A stretch of DNA of 64,000 nucleotides from Streptosporangiaceae bacterium (GCA_025964695.1 JAOPYK010000017.1:1-64000); one strand, 5' to 3'. Counted from the first letter of the stretch, positions 33,030 to 41,841 are shown. Numbers and translations are program-made. The notes: generated from the letters alone by a model not told the origin.

Positions 33030-33069
33030 TTGACGTCCTCGTCTTCGCCTGAAGGCGGGGATTCCCACC
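33030..33069 (-). mobile_element. Solo right-end remnant of an IS200/IS605-type element
   Basis: TTGACGTCCTC followed by a short hairpin (CGCCT-GA-AGGCG) and GGGGATTCCC matches the right end seen next to the tnpB relic at 48919. No transposase sequence remains beside it. The surrounding 32979-33336 holds no other convincing gene. Confidence 0.6.
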
Positions 33070-33336
33070 CACCCGGGCCCGGTCAGGAGGCGATGAGCTG
33101 AGATTCGCGGTCCACGGCCCTGCCCGGCGGCAGGCCTCCCCGCACAGCGACGACCCCCTGCCCTGGGGCGGTCTCGTACGGCAGCTCGGTCATCGCCGCC
33201 GCTGCTACTCTGCCGACGCCATCGACACAACAGCAGCTCCGTGCGGCACGGCGCCGCGTCTCCTTCCCGCCACGAAGGACGGAGCATCCACGCTGCGGGC
33301 ATCTGTGACGTCCTCGCCCCCGACTTGATCCCTAAT

Positions 33337-33978
33337 ATGACTATGACTCCGCGTAACCACATGGGCCGCCTGGCACTGATCGCCGCGATCGTCGTCGCGT
33401 TCGGCGCGCTCTTCACCACCCCGGCCTCCGCCCATACCAAGCTGCTCAGCAGCACGCCCGCGAGGGACGCCAAGGTCACCGCACCGACCGAGGTGAGGCT
33501 GGTGTTCAGCGAGCACGTCACCCGGGCCCAGGTGCAGGTCCGCGACGCCAAGGGCGGCACGCACCAGACCGGTGCCGCGCAGGTACAGGGTGCGACGGTG
33601 ACCCAGCAGGTGGCCGCGGGGCTGCCAGCCGGCGCCTACACCGTCGACTACCGTGTCGTTTCCGCCGACGGCCACCCGGTCGAGGAGTCCCTGCCGTTCT
33701 CGATCACCGGCGCGGCCGCGACCGGGCCGGACGCTGGCGTCCAGGGGCCGGACGGCCAGGGCACGGCGGCGGGCGGCGCGGCCGTCGAGCGCAACACGGG
33801 CACCGGCGCCCCCGGATCCAACCAGGGCGACGGTGAGAACGGCCGGCAGCTGGCCTCCTCCGGGGGCTCCGCCAAGTGGTTCCTGGTGGGTGCAGGGCTG
33901 CTCGCCGGCATCGGGATCGGGCTGGGCGTCGTCCTGCTCCGCAAGAAGAAGAGCGCCGCTCTGGCCGATGGAGAATAG
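33337..33978 (+). CDS. CopC-domain copper-binding protein, membrane-anchored
   Basis: The 213-residue protein has a signal peptide (LALIAAIVVAFGALFTTPASA) that would leave His as the second residue of AHTKLLSSTPARDAKV. That is the N-terminal copper-binding histidine typical of CopC/YobA proteins. The CopC beta-barrel continues to DYRVVSADGHPVEESLPFSI, with the conserved D-G-H. A disordered Gly/Ala linker, one transmembrane helix (WFLVGAGLLAGIGIGLGVVLL) and a KKK tail anchor it outside the membrane. ATGs at 33337 and 33343 are both possible. It lies 3 bp before the CopD-CtaG gene, so copper handed to that protein is likely. Confidence 0.9.
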   Translation: MTMTPRNHMGRLALIAAIVVAFGALFTTPASAHTKLLSSTPARDAKVTAPTEVRLVFSEHVTRAQVQVRDAKGGTHQTGAAQVQGATVTQQVAAGLPAGAYTVDYRVVSADGHPVEESLPFSITGAAATGPDAGVQGPDGQGTAAGGAAVERNTGTGAPGSNQGDGENGRQLASSGGSAKWFLVGAGLLAGIGIGLGVVLLRKKKSAALADGE

Positions 33979-33981
33979 ACC

Positions 33982-35991
33982 GTGACCCGACCTGGCGCCG
34001 CCGCCCACCGGCCCGCGGCGATCGCGGCAGCGGTCGCCGCGGTCGTGGGGCTCACCGCACTTGTGATCGCGGCGGTGGCCGGTGGAGCGGTAACGGAGAA
34101 GGTCATTCCCGGACTGGGCGACGCGGGCACCCTCACCCGGTGGGGCCTGCCGGTGGCCCGGCTCGCGCTGGACACGGGCGCGGCGCTCACCGTGGGCGCG
34201 CTGCTCATGGCGTCCGTGCTGATCCCGTCGGACAAGGGTGGTCTCGATCCGGTCGCCGTCCGCTATGTGCGGGCGGCGTCGTGGCTGGCGGCCGGTTGGG
34301 CCACCGCCGCCGCGATAACCCTGATCCTCACCGTCTCCGACATCCTCGGCGAGCCGGTCGGGCAGGTCGTCGGCGGCAGCGAGCTGAGCAGCTACGTCGG
34401 TCAGCTGCCCCAGGGCACCGCGCTGATGCTCGTGGTCCTGATCTCGGTGGTGATCGCTCTGCTGACCAGGACCACCGCCACCCCAGGTGCGGCACTGGCC
34501 CTGCTGGTGCTGGCCGTCATCGCGCTACTGCCACCCCCGCTCACCGGGCACTCGGCCGCCTCGCCCAACCATTCGGTGGCGGTCGTGGGCCTCGCCCTGC
34601 ACCTGGCGGCGGTCGTGCCGTGGATCGGCGGGCTGGCCGTGCTGGGCTGGCATGCCCTGACCGGTGGCGAGCGACTCGGCATCGCCGCTGAGCGGTTCAG
34701 CCGGCTGGCGCTGTGGTGCTACATCGCGGTCGGGATCAGCGGGTTCGCCAACGCGGTCACTCGGCTGCCCGACCCCACCGAGCTGATCACCAGCGACTAC
34801 GGCCGGCTCATCCTGGTCAAGACCGCCGCGTTCGCCTTCCTCGGCTGGCTGGGCTGGATGCACCGCACCCGTACGCTTCCGGCGGTGGCCGCGCGCCGGC
34901 CGCGCGCCTTCGCCCGGCTGGCCTCCGTCGAGGCGGCGGTGATGGCGGGCACGATGGGCGTCGCCGTGGCGCTGGCCCGCACCGCGCCTCCCGTGACCGG
35001 CTCGCCGGAGAGCGCGGTGAAGGGCCTGCTGGGCTATGACCTGCCACCGGCGATCACGGTCGGCCGGCTGCTGACCCTGTGGCGTTTCGACCTGTTCTTC
35101 GTGGTGCTGGTGCTCGTCCTGGGCGGGGCCTACCTGGCCGGGGTGCTGCGGCTGCGCCGCCGCGGGGACTCCTGGTCGTACGGCCGCGTCGCCGCCTGGT
35201 TCATCGGGCTGCTCACCATCGTGATCGTGACGATGAGCGGTGTTGCGACCTACTCGCCGGTCCTGTTCAGCGTGCACATGGCCCAGCACATGGTGCTGGC
35301 GATGCTCACCCCGATCTTCCTGGTGCTCGGAGCCCCGGTGACGCTGGCGCTGCGGGCGCTCAAGCCCGCTGCGATCAAGGGAGACCGGGGACCGCGCGAG
35401 TGGCTGATGGTCTTCCTGCACAGCCGGGTCGTCAAAGTGCTCGGCCATCCCATCGTGGCGACGGTCATCTTCGTGGCGAGCACGTACGTGCTGTACTTCA
35501 GCCCGCTGTTCGAGATGGCGATGCGCGCCCATCTCGGGCACATCGCGATGTTGACGCATTTCCTGCTGGCAGGCGGGCTGTTCTACTGGGTGCTCATCGG
35601 GGTCGATCCCGCCCCGCACAAGGTCCCCTACATCGGGAAGCTGCTGGTGCTGTTCGTCACCATGCCCTTCCACGCGTTCTTCGGCGTCGCGCTGATGAAC
35701 ATGAACGATCTCGCGAACAACTGGTACACCTCCCTGCACCGGCCCTGGGGCGCGTCTCTCGCCTCCGATCTGCACACCGGCGGCTCCATCGCCTGGGCCT
35801 TCGGCGAGATTCCCACCTTCATCGTGCTGCTGGCCATCGTGTTCCAGTGGTTCATGGACGAGCAGCGGCTGTCGGTCCGCCTCGACCGCAAGGCCGACCG
35901 GGCCGTCGCCAACAAGGAGGATGACGAGCTGTCGGACTACAACGCCTACCTCTCCTCGCTGGACCGACGCTCTCAGCGGGCCGGCGAATAG
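33982..35991 (+). CDS. Fused CopD copper transporter / CtaG cytochrome oxidase assembly factor
   Basis: The 669-residue polytopic protein has two modules. Residues about 1-330 correspond to CopD (LLTR/LLALL-type helices, GHSAASPNHSVAVVGLALHLAAVVPWIGGLAVL with conserved histidines, then RFSRLALWCYIAVGISGFANA). Residues about 350-640 are a caa3-type CtaG domain (FSVHMAQHMVLAMLTPIFLVLGAPVTLALRAL, LTHFLLAGGLFYWVLIGVDPAP, MPFHAFFGVALM). This fusion is common in actinobacteria and links copper import to cytochrome oxidase CuB assembly. The GTG start is immediately downstream of the CopC gene. Confidence 0.93.
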   Translation: MTRPGAAAHRPAAIAAAVAAVVGLTALVIAAVAGGAVTEKVIPGLGDAGTLTRWGLPVARLALDTGAALTVGALLMASVLIPSDKGGLDPVAVRYVRAASWLAAGWATAAAITLILTVSDILGEPVGQVVGGSELSSYVGQLPQGTALMLVVLISVVIALLTRTTATPGAALALLVLAVIALLPPPLTGHSAASPNHSVAVVGLALHLAAVVPWIGGLAVLGWHALTGGERLGIAAERFSRLALWCYIAVGISGFANAVTRLPDPTELITSDYGRLILVKTAAFAFLGWLGWMHRTRTLPAVAARRPRAFARLASVEAAVMAGTMGVAVALARTAPPVTGSPESAVKGLLGYDLPPAITVGRLLTLWRFDLFFVVLVLVLGGAYLAGVLRLRRRGDSWSYGRVAAWFIGLLTIVIVTMSGVATYSPVLFSVHMAQHMVLAMLTPIFLVLGAPVTLALRALKPAAIKGDRGPREWLMVFLHSRVVKVLGHPIVATVIFVASTYVLYFSPLFEMAMRAHLGHIAMLTHFLLAGGLFYWVLIGVDPAPHKVPYIGKLLVLFVTMPFHAFFGVALMNMNDLANNWYTSLHRPWGASLASDLHTGGSIAWAFGEIPTFIVLLAIVFQWFMDEQRLSVRLDRKADRAVANKEDDELSDYNAYLSSLDRRSQRAGE

Positions 35992-36042
35992 CCGTTTCGC
36001 GGCAGGGGGAGGCGTGATGCGGTCCCGCGCGGAACCGGAACC

Positions 36043-36213
36043 GGATCGGGGCGTGTCAGGTGTCTCCCCGTGTGGGGAACGTGATCCGGCCCTGCGGGTG
36101 TGCGGGTTCTGCCCGGGCCGGGACTCCCCTGTCAGGTGTTCCCCCGTGTGGGGGAGCGTGATCCGGTCCTGCGGGGGAGCCGGCGGCGTGTGGGTTTCTG
36201 CCAGGATCGGGGT
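36043..36213 (+). repeat. Imperfect 76-bp tandem duplication before the histidine kinase gene
   Basis: TGTCAGGTGT followed by CCCCGTGTGGGG, then CGTGATCCGG and CCTGCGGG, appears at 36054-36097 and again at 36130-36173. The unit is preceded by GATCGGGG at about 36045 and again at 36205. Each copy holds a CCCC-GTGT-GGGG hairpin. The array fills the intergenic region and ends at the kinase start. Confidence 0.7.
36202..36207 (+). promoter_or_regulatory. -10 element (CAGGAT) of the kinase gene
   Basis: CAGGAT is 6 nt upstream of GTG 36214. The same hexamer with the same spacing precedes the npdG start at 43654. Confidence 0.45.
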
Positions 36214-37434
36214 GTGTTGCGGCTGCTGCGTCCATTGATCGCCCTCGCCACCTGGCGCCGGTGGGTCTATCTGATCCTGGGTGCGGCACTGCTCACCCCC
36301 TATCTGATCGCCTCGATGGTGGTCGGCTCGCTGCTGGCCGGCGGGCACGGCGACTCGCTGATCTACGCCGGGATCACCGTGGTCGCGCTGGTCGTGCCGA
36401 TCGTGGTGACCGGGCTGGTGCCCGCCGTCCGCCCCATGGAGGGGACCGCCGCCAGGGAACTGCTGGGGGCTCCCGAGACCATCGGGGACGGCCGCCCCTG
36501 GCGGGCACGGCTGTGGACCTCCGGCTGGTTCACCGGCCATTTGCTGGCGGGCGGCGTGATGGGTGTGCTCAGCCTGGGCCTGCCCGCCGGGGTGGTCGGG
36601 CTGTTCACGGTGCCGTTCCGCGAGCACAGCACCAGGCTGCTCTTCTTCTCCGTCCGCCCCGGCTGGACGGCGAGTTGGCTGCCCGCCTCGGGTCTGGTGC
36701 TGCTGGTGGCCTTCGGATACTCCATCGCCGGCGTGGGGGCACTGTCGACCCGGCTGGCGCCCGTCCTGCTCGGGCCGTCCTCGGCGGACCGGCTGGCGGA
36801 GGCGGAGCGGCGCGCCACCACTCTGGCCGAGCGCAACCGGCTCGCCCGCGAGCTGCACGACTCCGTGGGGCACGCGCTCAGCATCGTCACGGTGCAGGCC
36901 GGTGCCGCCGCACGGGTACTGGACGCCGATCCGGCGTTCGTCCGCCAGGCGCTGGCCGCGATCGAGGAGTCGGCGCGGCACGCACTGGAGGATCTCGACC
37001 ACGTGCTCGGCCTGCTCCGTGAGGAGCCCGCGGGCACGGCGCCCCAGCGAACGCTCAAGGATCTGGACGGCCTGCTGCGGACCACCCGAATGGCCGGGGT
37101 GGAGATCGACGCCCAGGTGGAGGGGGAGCCGGCGCAGCTCCCGGCGGCCGTGTCCCGCGAGGCGTTCCGCATCGTCCAGGAGGGCCTCACCAACACGCTG
37201 CGGCACGCGGGCAAGGTGCCGGTCACGCTCCGGCTCGCGGTGCTGAGCGAGCGCCTGGAGGTCGAGATGATCAACCCGCTGGGCGCGCGGGGCGATGACC
37301 GGCGCGGTGGGGGCAGGGGCCTGCCCGGCATCCGCGAGCGCGTTACCGTGCTGCGAGGTCAGATGACCGCCGGGCCCGGCGACGGCCACTGGCGGATCTC
37401 GGTCACGATTCCACTTCGAAGGGCAGGCCAGTGA
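36214..37434 (+). CDS. Sensor histidine kinase (HisKA_3/NarL type)
   Basis: The 406-residue protein has about five N-terminal membrane helices (residues 10-190) with little extracytoplasmic sequence. The dimerisation/phosphoacceptor motif is ERNRLARELHDSVGHALSIVTVQ (about 206-228). The HATPase_c domain has REAFRIVQEGLTNTLRHAG (N box) and RGLPGIRERV (G box). It phosphorylates the NarL-type regulator encoded immediately downstream (GTGA overlap). The signal is unknown. I start at GTG 36214, preceded by CAGGAT-N6, because longer frames run through the tandem repeat. Confidence 0.9.
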   Translation: MLRLLRPLIALATWRRWVYLILGAALLTPYLIASMVVGSLLAGGHGDSLIYAGITVVALVVPIVVTGLVPAVRPMEGTAARELLGAPETIGDGRPWRARLWTSGWFTGHLLAGGVMGVLSLGLPAGVVGLFTVPFREHSTRLLFFSVRPGWTASWLPASGLVLLVAFGYSIAGVGALSTRLAPVLLGPSSADRLAEAERRATTLAERNRLARELHDSVGHALSIVTVQAGAAARVLDADPAFVRQALAAIEESARHALEDLDHVLGLLREEPAGTAPQRTLKDLDGLLRTTRMAGVEIDAQVEGEPAQLPAAVSREAFRIVQEGLTNTLRHAGKVPVTLRLAVLSERLEVEMINPLGARGDDRRGGGRGLPGIRERVTVLRGQMTAGPGDGHWRISVTIPLRRAGQ

Positions 37435-38081
37435 GCACCACCGTGCTGATCGTGGACGACGAGCAGCTCATCCGGGCGGGGTTGCGCGCCATCATCGACA
37501 CCGAGCCCGACCTGACCGTGGTCGGAGAGGCCGGCGACGGCGCCTCGGCGGTCGCGGAGGTCGCCCGGCTGCGTCCGGAGGTCGTGCTGATGGACGTACG
37601 GATGCCCTCGGTGGACGGCATCCAGGCCACCCGCCAGATCCTGGAGGGCTTCACCGAGCCTCCCAAGATCCTGGTGGTCACCACCTTCGAGAACGACGAC
37701 TACGTCTACGACGCGCTGCGCGCCGGAGCCAGCGGATTCCTGCTCAAGCGGGCCCGCCCCGAGGAGATCGTGCAAGCGATCCAGATGGTGGCCCACGGTG
37801 ACACCCTGCTGTTCCCCGCCGCGATCCGTACGCTGGCGGCGCGCCACGTCCCGGCGGGGCGGAACGGCGCCCGGTGGCACGCCCAGCTCACCGAGCGGGA
37901 GGGGGAGGTGCTGCGGCTGATGGCCAAGGGCCTGTCCAACGCCGAGATCGGCGAAGGGCTGTTCGTGAGCCCGCAGACCGTGAAGACCCACGTGGGCAAC
38001 CTGCTCGCCAAGATGCAGGCGCGGGACCGCACCCAGGCGGTCATCTTCGCCTACGAGTCGGGTTTCATCGTCCCCGGATAG
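37431..38081 (+). CDS. NarL/FixJ-family response regulator
   Basis: The 216-residue protein has a receiver domain (TVLIVDDEQLIRAG; phosphoacceptor Asp in EVVLMDVRMPSVDG; Lys in FLLKRARPEE) and a C-terminal LuxR-type helix-turn-helix (LTEREGEVLRLMAKGLSNAEIGEGLFVSPQTVKTHVGNLLAKM). It is paired with the upstream kinase by a 4-bp overlap. Targets are not evident. The SDR gene downstream has its own promoter. Confidence 0.95.
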   Translation: MSTTVLIVDDEQLIRAGLRAIIDTEPDLTVVGEAGDGASAVAEVARLRPEVVLMDVRMPSVDGIQATRQILEGFTEPPKILVVTTFENDDYVYDALRAGASGFLLKRARPEEIVQAIQMVAHGDTLLFPAAIRTLAARHVPAGRNGARWHAQLTEREGEVLRLMAKGLSNAEIGEGLFVSPQTVKTHVGNLLAKMQARDRTQAVIFAYESGFIVPG

Positions 38082-38115
38082 CCGGCCCGGCTGGAAGCGG
38101 ACGCGGAACGTCGCG

Positions 38116-38121
38116 CAGTAT
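38116..38121 (+). promoter_or_regulatory. -10 element (CAGTAT) of the leaderless SDR gene
   Basis: CAGTAT is followed by 6 nt and ATG 38128, with no ribosome site. Confidence 0.5.
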
Positions 38122-38127
38122 GGGCTC

Positions 38128-38907
38128 ATGCGCACCGTTCTCATCACCGGATCCACCGCCGGCGTCGGCCGTTACCTCGCCACGAAGCTCGTCGCACGCG
38201 GCGACACCGTACTCATCCACGGCCGGAACCCGGAGAAGCTGCACCTGCTGGCCGACGAGCTCGGCGCCCGTGCCGTGCCCTATGTCGCCGACCTGGCCTC
38301 GCTCGGCGACGTACGGTCGCTGGCGGCGCGGGTGGCGGCCGGCCACGATCGGCTGGACGTGCTGGTCAACAACGCCGGAGCCGGGTCCGGCTCGCGCGGC
38401 GCGGCGCGGGAGCTGAGCCGGGACGGTCATGAACTTCGGTTCGCCGTGAACTACCTGGCCCCGGCGCTGCTCACGCGGCTGCTGCTGCCGCTGCTCCGCA
38501 AGGCGGCACCATCCCGGATCGTCAACGAGGGCTCGCTCGGCCAGGACTCGATCGACTTCGGCGACCTGACCATGGAGCACCGGTACACCGGGCCGCTGGC
38601 GTACTGCCGGAGCAAGCTCGCCATGGCCGCCTGGAGCCTCGATCTCGCCGAGGAGCTCCGAGAGGACCGGATCGGGGTCTCCTGCGTTCATCCGGCCACC
38701 TACATGGACACCGCCATGGTGCGCGCAGCCGGGATCACGCCGTGGTCCACCGTCGAGGAGGGCGGTGACGCGGTGCTGGCGCTGGTCGACGCGCCGGAGC
38801 CGGTGACCGGCCGGTTCTACGACGGCACGACGGAGTCCAAGGCGCACCCCGACGCCTACGACCCGGAGGTACGCCGCCGCCTCCGGGAGGTCACAGCCGG
38901 CTCCTGA
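38128..38907 (+). CDS. Short-chain dehydrogenase/reductase
   Basis: The 259-residue enzyme has the SDR cofactor motif VLITGSTAGVGRYLA, the structural LVNNAGAG, and the catalytic Tyr-x3-Lys as YCRSKLAM. The usual Ser is present in VNEGSLGQ. An HG-R context after strand 2 (IHGRNPEK) suggests NADP preference. The sequence resembles retinol-dehydrogenase-like SDRs of actinobacteria. The substrate is unknown. The start follows a -10-like hexamer by 6 nt. Confidence 0.9.
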   Translation: MRTVLITGSTAGVGRYLATKLVARGDTVLIHGRNPEKLHLLADELGARAVPYVADLASLGDVRSLAARVAAGHDRLDVLVNNAGAGSGSRGAARELSRDGHELRFAVNYLAPALLTRLLLPLLRKAAPSRIVNEGSLGQDSIDFGDLTMEHRYTGPLAYCRSKLAMAAWSLDLAEELREDRIGVSCVHPATYMDTAMVRAAGITPWSTVEEGGDAVLALVDAPEPVTGRFYDGTTESKAHPDAYDPEVRRRLREVTAGS

Positions 38908-39978
38908 TCACGAGTTCGGCAGCTGGCCGAGCGTCACCTGGACGCTCTTCTTCGCGCCGTCGGGGCGCAGGATGTCGACCTTGACGGTCGCGCCCGGCTG
39001 GAGGCGCGCCAGCACTTCGGCCAGCGCCGACGGGCTGGGGGTGGGCGTGCCGTTGACCGCGGTGATGGTGTCCCCGGGCTGGATGCCCGCCTTGTCGGCG
39101 GGGCCGCCCTTGGCGACCCGGACGACGCCCACTCCGGTGGGCCGCCCGGTGTCGTCGACGATCGCCCGGATCATCACCCCGAGTGCGGCCCGCCCGGAGC
39201 TGGTCACCTTCCCGCTCTTGATGAGCTGCGGCGCGATGCGGTTCACCGTACGGCTCGGGATCGCGAAGCCGATTCCCTGCGCGGCGCCACCGAGTTCCGG
39301 ATCGATGGCCGCGGCGGACGGGATGCCGATGACGTCACCGGTCAGGGTCACCAGGGCGCCGCCGCTGTTGCCGGGATTGATGGCCGCGCTGGTCTGGATG
39401 GCGTCGGCGACCGTCGCGCCCGGGAACGGGCCTTCCGCCTTGGAGGTGACCGTGCGGCCGAGGGCCGAGACGATGCCCTGGGTGACACTGCCCGACAGAC
39501 CGAGCGGGTTGCCCATCGCCATGACGATCTGACCGACCTTGAGCGGGCCCGAGTCGCCGAACCTGGCGGCGTGCAGCGACCCGCCGGTGACCTTGATGAC
39601 CGCCAGATCGTCGGCGTTGAACGCCCCGACGAGGGTGCCCTTCAGGGGCTTGCCGCCACTGGACTGGGTCACCTCGAAGCGGTGCGCGCCCGCGACCACG
39701 TGGGCATTGGTCACGATATGACCCTGGTTGTCGTAGACCACGCCGGAGCCCTCGCCCAGATCCGTGGTGATCTGCACGACCGACGGCAGCACGGTCTGCA
39801 CCACCTGTTCGTACCGGGTCTGGATCTGGTCGGCGACACCTCCGCCCGAGACGGTCGACGACGGAGAGGCGGTCGCCTTCACGTTCCTGACCTTCGCAGT
39901 GGGGCCACCGCAACCGGAGAGCGGCGTGAGGACGGCCAGCGCCACCACGCCGGTGCGTAACCCTGATGCTCTGCGCAC
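38908..39978 (-). CDS. HtrA/DegP-type serine protease lipoprotein with PDZ domain
   Basis: The 356-residue protein has a lipobox (LTPLSGCGG, Cys about 23) placing it on the outer face of the membrane. The trypsin-like domain carries the full triad: His in IVTNAHVVAG, Asp in NADDLAVIKV and Ser in INPGNSGGALV. One PDZ domain (about 265-350; GVGVVRVAKGGPADKAGIQPGDTI) completes the HtrA plan. It should degrade or refold damaged exported proteins. It is transcribed towards the SDR gene and ends immediately beside it. No regulator is adjacent. Confidence 0.93.
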   Translation of the reverse strand: MRRASGLRTGVVALAVLTPLSGCGGPTAKVRNVKATASPSSTVSGGGVADQIQTRYEQVVQTVLPSVVQITTDLGEGSGVVYDNQGHIVTNAHVVAGAHRFEVTQSSGGKPLKGTLVGAFNADDLAVIKVTGGSLHAARFGDSGPLKVGQIVMAMGNPLGLSGSVTQGIVSALGRTVTSKAEGPFPGATVADAIQTSAAINPGNSGGALVTLTGDVIGIPSAAAIDPELGGAAQGIGFAIPSRTVNRIAPQLIKSGKVTSSGRAALGVMIRAIVDDTGRPTGVGVVRVAKGGPADKAGIQPGDTITAVNGTPTPSPSALAEVLARLQPGATVKVDILRPDGAKKSVQVTLGQLPNS

Positions 39979-40080
39979 GAGTAGTACCTCCCGGACACGG
40001 TCTTCCCTGTTTCCCGGGGAAAACGGCGGTGCAGGCGATACAGCTCGCGATCTTGGCAGGGCCTTTACCCGGGGCCCCTG

Positions 40081-40833
40081 TCAGGTCTTCATCCAGTTGA
40101 CCGCCGTGTCCCCGAGCGCCGAGCGGATCGCGAGGACGACGACGCACAGGGTGAGCACCGGGGTCACCACCCAGCGTTCGACGGTTCCGTTGGTGCGCGG
40201 GACGACCGGCACGCCGATCCGCCACTGCGCGGGCCAGAACACCGGACAGCCCCTGGGCGTAAGGCAGTCCCCGGCCACATGCGCCAGGCAGCCCAGCGTG
40301 ACCGCGTAGCCCACGAAGCGCATGTCCAGGTGGCGCATGAGGTAGACCAGCCCGGCGGCGAGCACGGCGTTGAGCAGGCCCGTGAGATGGTCGCTGTCCT
40401 TGAAACCGATGCCGATCCCTCGCAGGCCCAGCCCGACCACCAGGAACAGCATCACCCACCAGGCCGCCACCACGCCGGGCAGCGGCTGGCCTCCGTAGCG
40501 CGGGTTGAAGGCGTGCGTGGCCATCACGTCCGTGGCGAAGCCCGCCCCGACGGCGAAGGCCAGCGAATGGGTCGCGTGCCGGTGCCCCCCGGAGATCTTG
40601 CCGACGAGCATGCACAGCCACCGCGTGAGGAAACCATAGGTGTTCGCGATGCCGCCGTCGTGATGATCGATGTCGGGCAGCATCGCCGCCCCGGCACAGA
40701 CGAGCGCGCCCGCCGCCATCTGGGCAGGGCTGAGCGCGACGGCGTATTCGCCGAGCAGCGCGTGGTCGGTGACCAGCGGGACGACGGCCAGCCATGCCGC
40801 AGCCCCGGTCAGCGCATGTGTGTGCCCCATCAT
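40081..40833 (-). CDS. YdjM-like membrane-bound metal-dependent hydrolase
   Basis: The 250-residue protein starts MMGHTHALTGAAAWLA and carries the LPDIDHHDG and GHRHATHSL motifs of the YdjM/YfhO-type metal-dependent hydrolases (DUF457). About six membrane helices include VAAWWVMLFLVVGLGL and PVLTLCVVVLAIRSAL. A further HVAGDCLTPRGCPVFWP motif is also typical. Conserved His and Asp residues probably bind a divalent metal. The physiological substrate of the family is not known. Confidence 0.9.
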   Translation of the reverse strand: MMGHTHALTGAAAWLAVVPLVTDHALLGEYAVALSPAQMAAGALVCAGAAMLPDIDHHDGGIANTYGFLTRWLCMLVGKISGGHRHATHSLAFAVGAGFATDVMATHAFNPRYGGQPLPGVVAAWWVMLFLVVGLGLRGIGIGFKDSDHLTGLLNAVLAAGLVYLMRHLDMRFVGYAVTLGCLAHVAGDCLTPRGCPVFWPAQWRIGVPVVPRTNGTVERWVVTPVLTLCVVVLAIRSALGDTAVNWMKT

Positions 40834-41063
40834 GTGGCATTCCCCGTTTTAGTCGACACGGCGGGACTGTAACCCGATCATGGTCTTTCGCCGAGTCGCC
40901 GCGCCGGTTCACCTCAGGGCGTCGTTGGACCGTCCATCGGAGCGGAGGCGGCCGCGTCGTGGCGTGCACGCGCGGACATGACCGCCCGCACGTTCCGCTC
41001 GGCCCAGTCGGGGACGTTGGGCGACGCGTCCGACGCGGAGCGACTGTCGCGTACTGAACCGGG
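40834..41063. other. Intergenic region with coding-like stretch after the HhH gene
   Basis: From 41063 down to 40914 on the minus strand, the frame directly after the TGA of the HhH-protein gene stays open for 49 codons with strongly G/C-biased third positions. It contains a readable SPNVPDWAERNVRAVMSARARHD segment. There is no plausible start of its own. The remaining part (40834-40913) is short and featureless apart from the YdjM-like gene promoter side. Confidence 0.4.
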
Positions 41064-41789
41064 TCAGGAGAGGAAGAGGCCGAATTCGGCGAGGTCGGTG
41101 GTGAGCGCCGGGGGCAGCGCCGCTACCGCGGAGAGCTCCTCCGCCGAGGTGAAGCCGCCGACCTCGGACCGGATCCGCTCGATGCGGGCCGCGAGCTCCC
41201 GGGTGATCCCGGGCAGGGTCTCCAGCGACGAGGCGGGGGCGTGGTTGACGTCGACCAGCCCACCATCGTCGTAGCGGCGGTGCAGGTCGGGGCGGCCGAT
41301 GCGGAGTTCGCGCGCCAGGCCCGGATCCCGCTGCGCCAGTGCCCGGGCCTTCTGGCGGAGCAGGCGCTGCCGGCGTACCCATTCGATGGCGGCCTCGTTG
41401 CTGCCCATGCCCTCGCTTCCGGAGGGGTCGAACACGCGGCGCCGGATGATGAACGCGTGCGCGCACGCCACCAGCGCCTGCACGAGCACGCACGCACCGA
41501 ACACGTTGCGCGACCGGGGGTCGTGGCCGATGTCCGGCAGCACGACGATCTGCAGGGCGAACACCCCGGCGTAGGCCAGCGCGGCGGTGACGATGTGCGG
41601 GGTGCGCCGCCACAGGGCCGCGGCGGCGAAGGTGAACGGGGTGGCCCAGCCCAGGGTGAGGAAGGGCAGCGCCGCCCAGGAGACACTGATCGCGGCTCGC
41701 CCGGGGGGCATGGTGTCCGAGGGCACCCGGGGCTCGTAGGGGATCGGCCGGCCCTCCCGCGGAGCGGGCGGAGTCGATGGGGAGTTCAT
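41064..41789 (-). CDS. Membrane protein with C-terminal helix-hairpin-helix domain
   Basis: The 241-residue protein has a Pro-rich N-terminus and three hydrophobic segments between about residues 33 and 115 (ISVSWAALPFLTLGWATPF, IVTAALAYAGVFALQIVVL, FGACVLVQALVACAHAFII). The cytoplasmic region (125-241) ends in a ComEA-type helix-hairpin-helix (VDVNHAPASSLETLPGITRELAARIERIRSEVGGF). HhH motifs bind DNA backbone non-specifically, but in this architecture function is unknown. The ATG at 41789 has GGAGGA upstream. The frame remains open after the stop. Confidence 0.8.
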   Translation of the reverse strand: MNSPSTPPAPREGRPIPYEPRVPSDTMPPGRAAISVSWAALPFLTLGWATPFTFAAAALWRRTPHIVTAALAYAGVFALQIVVLPDIGHDPRSRNVFGACVLVQALVACAHAFIIRRRVFDPSGSEGMGSNEAAIEWVRRQRLLRQKARALAQRDPGLARELRIGRPDLHRRYDDGGLVDVNHAPASSLETLPGITRELAARIERIRSEVGGFTSAEELSAVAALPPALTTDLAEFGLFLS

Positions 41790-41841
41790 TGGCGCTTCCT
41801 CCACCCGGGGGAGTTCCCTGACCACCACCTACCCGCGAGCG

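Noticed and set aside
33083-33193. A 36-codon minus-strand frame (MTELPYETAPGQG...) next to the solo IS end
   Set aside because: Codon bias is plausible, but there is no ribosome site, no -10 at the leaderless spacing, and no family I recognise. Not enough to call a gene.
34525-37389. A minus-strand open frame of about 950 codons opposite the CopD-CtaG and kinase genes
   Set aside because: Its translation is low-complexity His/Gln/Arg/Gly-rich with no domain. The plus strand encodes clear families with correct motifs. Long antisense frames are expected at this GC content.
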